NCBI GenBank assembly: GCA_016124975.1
Contig: WGMP01000028.1
Coordinates: forward strand, 52,046 to 116,045
DNA: 64,000 nucleotides
Direction of reading: 5' to 3'
Origin: Phycisphaera sp.
GTDB taxonomy: Bacteria; Planctomycetota; Phycisphaerae; Phycisphaerales; SM1A02
Shown here one piece after another: positions 57,529-64,000 of the stretch. Position 1 is the stretch's first letter. Each line of letters opens with the position of its first letter. Under the pieces are notes generated by a model. That model made no database searches and was not told the DNA's origin. It saw only the letters and a list, made by a program, of their open reading frames with translations. Made by a program: the position numbers and the translations under genes.

Positions 57529-58359
57529 TCACGCCACGCCGTGGCGCGCGAGCATTTCGATCGCCGCTCGGATGTCGCCGATGCGGTCGTCGCCCGCCTC
57601 GCGCTCGACGGCGAGGCGCACGGTGGCTGGAACACGCGCGATCTCCGCGAGGAACGCGGGCCAGTCGACCGCACCCGTGCCCACGCGCACCTCGCTGCCC
57701 CACGTGCCCGCGGTCGCGGTCGGAAGCGCGTCCTTGACATGGACCTGCGCGATCCGCGGCGCAAGGCGCGCGACCGCGGCCACGGGGTCGCCCATCCCGT
57801 AGAGGATCATGTTCGCGGGGTCGAAGTTCACGCCGATCGTGTCGTCGCCGAGGAGGTCGAGCGCATGCGCGAGCGTCTCGGCCGACTCCTGGCCCGTCTC
57901 GAAGGCGATGCGCGCGCCGTTGTCCCTGAAGATCCGCGCGACCTCGCGGAGCCGCGCGAAGAGTTCGTCGCGCTGCGCGCCTTCCTCGTGCGGAATGAAC
58001 CCCGCGTGGAAGGTGACGAGCTTCACGCCATGCGCGCCCGCGAGGCGCGCGACCTCGGCCGCGCGCGCGCGCGTCGCCGGCCAGGTCGCGTCGGGCACGA
58101 CGCCGCCCGTCGCGCGAATCGTGTCGAGCGTCGAGTAATCCTCCCCGACCGTCTCGAGCATGCCGCTCGCGACCTCGATGCCGGCGTCGGCAAGCCGCGC
58201 GAAGGTCTCGGACCACGCGGCGGGCTGCTCTGCGATCGGCGTGAGCGCCAGTTGCACCGCGCACGCCCCCGTCGCCCGCACGCGATCGACGAGTTCCGCG
58301 GGATTTCCCGCGCGCAGGCTCCACGAACAGACGGCAACGGGCGATCGCGCAATCGGCAT
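57529..58359 (-). CDS. Sugar phosphate isomerase/epimerase (TIM barrel)
   Basis: 276 residues. AP-endonuclease-2-type TIM barrel with metal-site motifs: RIAFETGQESAETL, VNFDPANMILYG, AQVHVKD and the C-terminal AVEREAG segment. The family includes xylose-isomerase-like, hydroxypyruvate isomerase and inosose enzymes. The substrate cannot be named. Common and multi-copy in Planctomycetota. Divergent from the DUF4442 gene. Confidence 0.85.
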   Translation of the reverse strand: MPIARSPVAVCSWSLRAGNPAELVDRVRATGACAVQLALTPIAEQPAAWSETFARLADAGIEVASGMLETVGEDYSTLDTIRATGGVVPDATWPATRARAAEVARLAGAHGVKLVTFHAGFIPHEEGAQRDELFARLREVARIFRDNGARIAFETGQESAETLAHALDLLGDDTIGVNFDPANMILYGMGDPVAAVARLAPRIAQVHVKDALPTATAGTWGSEVRVGTGAVDWPAFLAEIARVPATVRLAVEREAGDDRIGDIRAAIEMLARHGVA

Positions 58360-58429
58360 CGCCGCACTCTACACCGTTCCAAGCGATGCGCCGCTTGACT
58401 ACCATGTGCCCTCCCCTTTCCCGAACGCC

Positions 58430-59158
58430 GTGGACACCGTGCCGCTCAACACCGACCAGCCCGAACCGCCGATCCAGACGGCGCCCACGGTCCGTCGGCC
58501 GACGCGCCCTCCCACGCGGCTCGAGCGCCTCGAGGCGTGGCTCTCGCGGCTCTCGATCAAGAACAACTTCTTCCACACGGTCTTCTCGGCGGTGTGGCTC
58601 CCGTTCGCGGCGCGGTCGGGCATCAAGATGTACGGGAAGAAGGCGCTCAGCGCCGAACGCTTCGCCGCGATCCTGCCCTTCCGCCGCTTCAACCGCAACT
58701 TCTACGACGCGATGGCGGGCGCCGCGCTCCTCGGCAACTCCGAGGTCGCCGCGGGCATGTACCTCTTCTCCGTCTGCGGCGGCGACTACACGGTCGTCTG
58801 CAAGGAGATGAAGTACCGCTTCCTGCGGCCGTGCCTCGGCCCCGCGGTCTATCGCGTCGTCAAGAGCCAGGATGTCGAGGCGAAGGTCGCGGCTGGCGGC
58901 GAATTCAATGTCGCGCTCGAGCTCGAGGTCTACCAGCAGCAGATCGTGAAGAAAGCCCTCGGCAAGCAGGGCGAGATCCTCGTCGGACGCTGCGACATCA
59001 CCTTCCACTGCACGCCGAAGTCGATGGTGCGTGAGCGCGAGGAGCGCCGCAAGCTGCGCCGCGAGCGCAAGTCGGCGCAGAAGGCCGACGAGGCGGGCGA
59101 CACGAAGGCCGCGGGAGACGCGAAGGCCACGAACGACGCGGGCGCGGGCGAAGGCTGA
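58430..59158 (+). CDS. DUF4442 (hotdog-fold) protein
   Basis: 242 residues from GTG 58430 (exact start uncertain; GTG 58439 is possible). The middle segment FRRFNRNFYDAMAGAALLGN and KEMKYRFLRPCLGPAVYRVV fits DUF4442, a hotdog-fold thioesterase-like family. A Lys/Arg/Ala-rich tail follows. The stop overlaps the next start by one base (TGATG). Thioesterase activity is inferred from fold only. Confidence 0.65.
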   Translation: MDTVPLNTDQPEPPIQTAPTVRRPTRPPTRLERLEAWLSRLSIKNNFFHTVFSAVWLPFAARSGIKMYGKKALSAERFAAILPFRRFNRNFYDAMAGAALLGNSEVAAGMYLFSVCGGDYTVVCKEMKYRFLRPCLGPAVYRVVKSQDVEAKVAAGGEFNVALELEVYQQQIVKKALGKQGEILVGRCDITFHCTPKSMVREREERRKLRRERKSAQKADEAGDTKAAGDAKATNDAGAGEG

Positions 59159-60255
59159 TGGACCGCGCCCTCCGCACCATCCTCGGCGGTTTCGCGCTCG
59201 CGACGAGCTGGACCTGGTGCATCGGCATGTTCGCGCCCGTCCTGATCGGGTCGCTCTTCGGCTGGCCCGGCGTCCTCGCCTTCGCGATTCCGAATGTGCT
59301 CGGCTGCGCGCTCTTCGGCTATCTCCGCAGCAAGGAGCGCTCGCGCGCCGAGACGCGCGACCACGCGCTCGCCATGGCGCTCTTCTCGGGGGCGACGGTC
59401 GCCTACCAGGTCTTCTTCGCGGGATTTCTTTGGGGTCGCCCCGTCGCCGACGCCATGCAGGTGGCCGAGGGCGAGGCGCGCCTGCTCGGCTCTGGCGCGG
59501 TGCTCGTCGCAGCGCTCGGGCTCGCGACGCTGCCGCGGCATCTCCTCTGGATCCTCGCGGCGATCGCCTATCCCGCGAGCCTCCTCACCTTCGCCTTCCT
59601 GCCGTGGGAGTCCTTCCACGGCATGCAGACGCACGGCGAGTGGACGCTCGGGCAGCTCGCGCTCGTCCTTCCCACGATCGTCTTCGGCTTCATGCTCTCG
59701 CCGAACCTCGACCTCACCTTCCACCGCGCCCGCCAGGAGGTGACGGAGGGCGAGCGCCCCCACCGCTTCGCCGTGTTCGGGGTCGCCTTCGCCTCGATGC
59801 TGGTGCTGACCTTCGCCTACGCGTCGATCACGGGCGGGCTCAACAGCCCCGCCGTCCGCGCGCACATGGCGGTGCAGCTCGTGCTGACCTCGGCGCTCCA
59901 CCTCTCCGAACTGCGCTCCGCGCAGGTCGGTCGCACGCCGCGCGTCGCGATCGCGGCGGGCGCCGCGCTCCTCGGGGTCTGCGCCGCGCTCATCGCGCCC
60001 GACCGCGACACCTACTTCCGCTTCCTCGGCCTCTACGGCCTCGCGTTCCCCGCCTACGCGGCGCTTGCGCTGAGGGCGGGCGGCCGGCCGACCCTCCTCG
60101 GCCTCGTCGCGCTCGCGGTCGCCGTGCTCGTCGCGGCTCCGATCGTCGAGCACGCGTTCCTCGAGGGCCCGAACCTGCTCGCCCCGCTCGGCGTGGCGCT
60201 GCCGATCGCGGCGGTTCTTCTCTTCGGCGGGCGAAAAACGCCGAAAACCGCCTGA
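59158..60255 (+). CDS. Multi-pass membrane protein of unknown function
   Basis: 365 residues with about ten hydrophobic segments, beginning with TWCIGMFAPVLIGSLFGWPG and a GVLAFAIPNVLGCALFGYLR hairpin that recalls sodium-symporter-like folds. No binding motif is certain. Translationally coupled to the DUF4442 gene. A transporter-like role is possible but not shown. Confidence 0.65.
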   Translation: MDRALRTILGGFALATSWTWCIGMFAPVLIGSLFGWPGVLAFAIPNVLGCALFGYLRSKERSRAETRDHALAMALFSGATVAYQVFFAGFLWGRPVADAMQVAEGEARLLGSGAVLVAALGLATLPRHLLWILAAIAYPASLLTFAFLPWESFHGMQTHGEWTLGQLALVLPTIVFGFMLSPNLDLTFHRARQEVTEGERPHRFAVFGVAFASMLVLTFAYASITGGLNSPAVRAHMAVQLVLTSALHLSELRSAQVGRTPRVAIAAGAALLGVCAALIAPDRDTYFRFLGLYGLAFPAYAALALRAGGRPTLLGLVALAVAVLVAAPIVEHAFLEGPNLLAPLGVALPIAAVLLFGGRKTPKTA

Positions 60256-60361
60256 CGGGCCGTTCCTTCTCGGAAGACGGGCGCGTAGCGTGCCGACAGA
60301 CGACGAGCGAACCCTCGTTGCGCTCCGTTTCGCTCCGATCGTTCCGACGGGCCCCCACGCG

Positions 60362-61852
60362 ATGTCGAACCCCCTGCAACCGCTCGCGAAGAAGGACTTC
60401 GACTACGGCGCCGCGCAGCACCTCCTGAACCGCGCTGGGTTCGGCGGCACGCCCGCGCAGGTGCAGGCGCTCGTCGAGATGGGACTCGACGACGCGGTCG
60501 ACTACCTCGTCGACTTCGAGGGCGCGAAGGCCGATGCAGGCGACGCGGCCGAGTTCCGCTCCGACATCGTGCGCAGCGAGACGCCCGCCGAACGCGAGAC
60601 GCTGCGCCGCGCGCGCGCAGCGGGCGACGAGGAGACGATCCTCCGCCTCCAGCGCGAGCGCCAGGCGCGCGAGCGCTCCGACCGCGAGCAGCTCGGCCTC
60701 ATGCAGCGCTGGTGGCTCGCACGCATGATCTCGACGGGCCGCCCGCTCGAGGAGAAGCTCACGCTCTTCTGGCACGGCCACTTCGCCACGGGCTACCGCA
60801 CCATCGAGAACAGCTGGCACATGCTGCGGCAGAACGCGTTCCTGCGCGCGAACGCCGCGGGCAACTTCGCGGATCTCGTGCGCGGCATCATCCGCGACCC
60901 CGCGATGCTGAAGTACCTCGACAACGACGAGAACCGCCGCCGCAGCCCGAACGAGAACCTCGCGCGCGAGCTGATGGAGCTCTTCACGCTCGGCGAGGGC
61001 AACGGCTACGGCGAGCGCGACATCAAGGAAGGCGCGCGCGCCCTCACGGGCTTCACCTTCCGCGACAACGACTTCGTCTTCAACCGCGACGAGCACGACC
61101 CGACGCCGAAGACGATCCTCGGACGGACGGGCGCGTTCGGCGGCGACGAGTTCGTCTCGATCCTGCTCGAGCAGCCCGTCGCCTCGCGCTTCATCGCGTC
61201 GAAGCTCTACAGGCACTTCGTGAACGACGCGCCCACGCCGCCGAAGGACGCAGGCGACGCGGTCGACCGCCTCGCGCGCGAGTTCCGCTCGAAGCGCTAC
61301 GAGATCCGCCCCGTCCTGCGCATGCTCTTCCGCTCGCGGCACTTCTACGCCGCGGAAAATCGCCTCTCCGTCGTGAAGAGCCCCGTGCAGCTCATGGTGC
61401 AGGCGATCCGCAGCCTCGGCACGCCCGTCCGCGAGATGGGCGCGCTCGTCCAGGCGGGCGACCTGATGGGCCAGCAGCTCTTCCAGCCGCCGAGCGTCAA
61501 GGGCTGGGACGGCGGCCGCTCGTGGATCAACACGGCCACGATGTTCGTCCGCCAGAACATCGTCGTCTATCTCGTGACGGGCCGCCGCCCCGCCGCGTTC
61601 GACTGGAGCCCGTCGGAACTGAGCTACGACACGAGCCCGCTCCTTGCGCACATCAGGAGCGGCGCAGGATCGGTCGACCCGCACGAGGCCGTGCGCGCGC
61701 TCGCCACCTTCGCGCTCGGCGGGCCGCCCGCGCCCGAGCGCCTCGCCGAACTCGACGACTTCCTCGGGGGTCTCGGCGGAACCGTGACCGAAGACCGCGT
61801 CAAGGCCATGCTCTGCCTGATCGGCGCGATGCCCGAGTACCAGCTGTGCTGA
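60362..61852 (+). CDS. DUF1800 family protein
   Basis: 496 residues. Family motifs: FDYGAAQHLLNRAGFGGTP at the N-terminus, WHGHFATG, DNDENRRRSPNENLARELME, and VKSPVQLMVQAIRSLG. DUF1800 proteins are typically paired with DUF1501, as here 33 bp downstream; both are abundant in Planctomycetota and thought to act outside the cytoplasm, function unknown. ATG at 60362; homology begins close to it. Confidence 0.9.
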   Translation: MSNPLQPLAKKDFDYGAAQHLLNRAGFGGTPAQVQALVEMGLDDAVDYLVDFEGAKADAGDAAEFRSDIVRSETPAERETLRRARAAGDEETILRLQRERQARERSDREQLGLMQRWWLARMISTGRPLEEKLTLFWHGHFATGYRTIENSWHMLRQNAFLRANAAGNFADLVRGIIRDPAMLKYLDNDENRRRSPNENLARELMELFTLGEGNGYGERDIKEGARALTGFTFRDNDFVFNRDEHDPTPKTILGRTGAFGGDEFVSILLEQPVASRFIASKLYRHFVNDAPTPPKDAGDAVDRLAREFRSKRYEIRPVLRMLFRSRHFYAAENRLSVVKSPVQLMVQAIRSLGTPVREMGALVQAGDLMGQQLFQPPSVKGWDGGRSWINTATMFVRQNIVVYLVTGRRPAAFDWSPSELSYDTSPLLAHIRSGAGSVDPHEAVRALATFALGGPPAPERLAELDDFLGGLGGTVTEDRVKAMLCLIGAMPEYQLC

Positions 61853-61885
61853 AGATCGACGAAGCCCTCCCCACCTGAGGACACC

Positions 61886-63196
61886 ATGACGCACGAACCC
61901 TTCACGCGCCGCCTCTTCCTTGAGCGAAGCCTCGCGCTCGCCTCGCTCGCGGCCACCGTGCCCTGCTTCATCGAGCGGAGCGCGATGGGCATGCTCGGAA
62001 ACCCGCTGCTTTCGTCAAACCCGGGTGTTCCCGACGAACGCATCCTCGTCGTCATCCAGCTCGGCGGCGGGAACGACGGCCTCAACACGGTCATCCCCTA
62101 CGGCGCCGACGAGTACTACCGCGCGCGGCCGCAGCTCGGCGTCCGCGGCCCGGGCGCCGCGCCGCAGAACGGCCAGCAGGCCGCGCTCGAGCTCGCGAAC
62201 GCGCAGGGAATCGGCCTCCATCCGAACCTCACGGGCCTGCGCGAGCTCTACGACCGCGGCGCGCTCTCGGTCGTCCAGGGCGTCGGATATCCAAACCCGA
62301 ACCGCTCGCACTTCACCTCGATGGACATCTGGCAGACGGGCCGCCTCGACGCGAAGGGCTCGGGCTGGATCGGCCGCTACTTCGACAACACCTGCAACGG
62401 GACGCCGATCCCCGAGGGCGCCGTCGCCATCGGCCGCGCTGCGCCGCTTGCGATGCAGGGCGACATCCAGAAGCCGATCGCCTTCGAGAACCCGTCGCTC
62501 TTCCGCTGGATGGGCGAGGACCTCCACGGCGCGATGAAGGATCCCTACGACGCCATCAACCGCGCGGGCGCGGTGGGCGGCGCGGCGCCGGGCTCGCAGC
62601 GCGAGTTCCTGATGCGCACGGCGCTCGACGCGCAGATCGCAAGCGAGAGGATCCGCGCGGCCGTCGCGCGCGATCCGCTCGTCCAGTATCCGCAGTCCGG
62701 TCTCGCGCGGCAGCTCCAGACGATCGGCGCCATGATCCGCGCCGAGATGCCCACGCGCGTCTACTACGCCTCGATGGGCGGGTTCGACACGCACGCAGGG
62801 CAGGCGGGGCCGCACGCGAACCTCATGCGCCAGCTCGGCGACGCCGTCCTCGCCTTCCAGCGCGACCTCGAGGCGCAGCGCAACGACGCGCGCGTGGCCA
62901 CGATGGTCTTCAGCGAGTTCGGCCGCCGCGTTCGCCAGAACGCCTCGGGCGGAACAGACCACGGCACGGCGGCGCCCGTCTTCCTCGTCGGCCCGGCGCT
63001 GCGCGGCGGCGTCGTGGGCAACCACCCATCGCTCACGGACCTCGACCAAGGCGACCTCAAGTACGGAATCGACTTCCGCTCGGTCTACGCCGCGCTCCTC
63101 GAGGACTGGATGAAGGCGCCATCCGAGAAGATCCTCCGCGGGAAGTTCGCGAAGCCGGTCCTCTTCGAGGGATCGGCCGCGAAGACAGGCGCGTGA
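61886..63196 (+). CDS. DUF1501 family protein with Tat signal
   Basis: 436 residues. A twin-arginine signal (TRRLFLERSLALASLAATV) precedes the DUF1501 sulfatase-like fold: VVIQLGGGNDGLNTVIP, NPNRSHFTSMDIWQTG, SMGGFDTHAGQ, VFSEFGRRVRQNASGGTDHG. Likely folded in the cytoplasm and exported by Tat. It forms a pair with the DUF1800 gene; substrate unknown. Confidence 0.92.
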   Translation: MTHEPFTRRLFLERSLALASLAATVPCFIERSAMGMLGNPLLSSNPGVPDERILVVIQLGGGNDGLNTVIPYGADEYYRARPQLGVRGPGAAPQNGQQAALELANAQGIGLHPNLTGLRELYDRGALSVVQGVGYPNPNRSHFTSMDIWQTGRLDAKGSGWIGRYFDNTCNGTPIPEGAVAIGRAAPLAMQGDIQKPIAFENPSLFRWMGEDLHGAMKDPYDAINRAGAVGGAAPGSQREFLMRTALDAQIASERIRAAVARDPLVQYPQSGLARQLQTIGAMIRAEMPTRVYYASMGGFDTHAGQAGPHANLMRQLGDAVLAFQRDLEAQRNDARVATMVFSEFGRRVRQNASGGTDHGTAAPVFLVGPALRGGVVGNHPSLTDLDQGDLKYGIDFRSVYAALLEDWMKAPSEKILRGKFAKPVLFEGSAAKTGA

Positions 63197-63250
63197 CGCG
63201 ATCTTGCGGAAGCCGCTGCGTCGCACCTACGCTCTCATCAGGATCCCTTC

Positions 63251-63310
63251 CACCAGCACTGCTCCCACCAGCACCGCCCCCACCAGCACCGCCCCCACCA
63301 GCACCTCTCC
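63251..63310. repeat. 15-bp tandem repeat ahead of the HMA lipoprotein gene
   Basis: Four 15-bp units (63251, 63266, 63281, 63296) based on caccagcaccgcccc; a fifth, broken copy provides the sequence caccATGacc in which the ATG of the next gene lies. Just before the start codon, so it forms the whole ribosome-binding region, with no purine-rich site. Confidence 0.8.
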
Positions 63311-63314
63311 CACC

Positions 63315-63632
63315 ATGACCCGATTCGCCACCATCGCCATCGTCGCGCTCGCCGCTCTTCCGCTTGGTTGCGAGCGTGGCGCCGCAACGCCCGCTCCCGC
63401 CCCCGCGGCGGAAACCGTCTCGCTCAGCGCGCCCGTCGAGTTCAGCATTCCCGTGAAGGGCATGCACTGCGAAGGCTGCGAAGGTGCGATCTGCGGCAAG
63501 GTCGAGAAGATCGAGGGAGTGACCGCCGTGAAGGCGAGCCACACCGACGAGACCGTGGTGGTGACGGCCCCGCCCGAACAGCGCGCCGCGATCGAGGAGA
63601 CGATCAAGAAGCTCGGCTACAAGCTCGAGTGA
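63315..63632 (+). CDS. Heavy-metal-associated domain lipoprotein
   Basis: 105 residues. Signal with lipobox LPLGC (lipidated C19), a Pro/Ala linker, then an HMA ferredoxin-like domain with GMHCEGC (C52, C55) and a third cysteine at 60. HMA domains bind copper or mercury and pass it to partner ATPases. A membrane-anchored periplasmic metal chaperone is inferred; no partner is adjacent. Start ATG 63315 is supported by the lipobox. Confidence 0.85.
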   Translation: MTRFATIAIVALAALPLGCERGAATPAPAPAAETVSLSAPVEFSIPVKGMHCEGCEGAICGKVEKIEGVTAVKASHTDETVVVTAPPEQRAAIEETIKKLGYKLE

Positions 63633-63647
63633 GCGGCAATCGCCGAT

Positions 63648-64000
63648 GGTTTGAATCGTCCGACACGACGCGCACGGGTGCCCTTGGACGAAGTCCAAGG
63701 AACGGTTGATGTCAGCCGTCGACTCCGACGCGCGTCGTTCCGTGGACTTCGTCCACGGGCACCCGTGGTTGGCGACTCCGACGGTCTGAACCGTCCGACA
63801 CGACCCGCACGGGTGCCCTTGGACAAAGTCCAAGGAACGGAGAGGTGCCAGCCGTCGACTCCGACGCGTGTCGTTCCGGGGACTTCGTCCCCGGGCACCC
63901 GTGGTCATCGACCCCAACGGTTTGAATCGCGCGACACGACCCGCACGGGTGCCCTTGGACAAAGTCCAAGGAACGGATGACGCCAGCCGTCGACTCCGAC
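63648..64000. repeat. About 136-bp tandem repeat with 32-bp inverted arms (continues past the window)
   Basis: Copies start at 63648, 63783 and 63919 (periods 135 and 136); the third is cut by the window end. In copy one a 32-bp arm (63673-63704) is repeated inverted at 63736-63767 with 2 mismatches; each arm is itself a hairpin (CCTTGGAC/GTCCAAGG and CGTGGAC/GTCCACG). Copies differ by few bases. No gene is seen in 63633-64000. Confidence 0.85.

Overview
The window is GC-rich (about 70% by eye) bacterial chromosome with dense, short-gapped operons. The gene set fits Planctomycetota, most likely class Phycisphaerae. Pointers are the adjacent DUF1800 and DUF1501 proteins, a PEP-CTERM-type secreted protein, an L34 that begins MHYPHKISRIKK, an actinobacterial-type transaldolase, and a full flagellar cluster under an NtrC-type regulator. 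The taxonomic call is inference; no 16S rRNA gene is present.

Layout. 1-3889: replication and housekeeping on the minus strand, in the order SRP RNA - dnaX - ebfC - recR - (rpoN, cut by the window edge); SRP RNA to recR is the same order as in Bacillus. 3953-5227: a membrane PIN/TRAM protein. 5365-24047: one long minus-strand flagellar locus, read as TPR protein, FlgN-like chaperone, histidine kinase, sigma-54 activator, flgB, flgC, fliE, fliF, fliG, fliH, fliI, fliJ, a MotE-like protein, fliK, flgD, a small flagellar-operon protein and flgE. A sigma-54-type promoter lies before fliE and rpoN is in the same window, so sigma factor, activator and target sit close together. 24442-27639: a three-gene overlapping operon (RDD membrane protein, lipoprotein, small hypothetical). 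27681-28954: cdaA-cdaR, cyclic-di-AMP synthesis. 29030-34534: tyrS, transaldolase, glucose-6-phosphate isomerase and a cysteine desulfurase. 34739-38400: a small PQQ-propeller protein, tRNA-Leu(CAG), recA and a UDP-glucuronate decarboxylase, separated by repeats. 38491-47005: anmK, then the complete phosphate-starvation module phoB-phoR-pstS-pstC-pstA-pstB-phoU with two Pho-box-like sites. 47222-56846: rnc, rpmH, aroK, a PilZ protein, ilvC, uppP, a PEP-CTERM protein, a CYTH protein, a hypothetical and ligA. 56882-63632: a cysteine-less FmdB homologue, a TIM-barrel sugar isomerase, a DUF4442 protein, a multi-pass membrane protein, DUF1800, DUF1501 and a heavy-metal-associated lipoprotein.

The most unusual content is between genes. 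Many gaps hold short tandem arrays (units of 8, 14, 15, 18, 78 and about 136 bp) or large inverted repeats. The best of these are a 224-bp nested inverted-repeat element (57265-57488), a 136-bp repeat array built from near-perfect 32-bp inverted arms at the right edge (63648-64000), and a 22-bp palindromic repeat that supplies the stop codon of two unrelated genes (recR and the decarboxylase). No phage, transposase, integrase or CRISPR-Cas genes were recognised.
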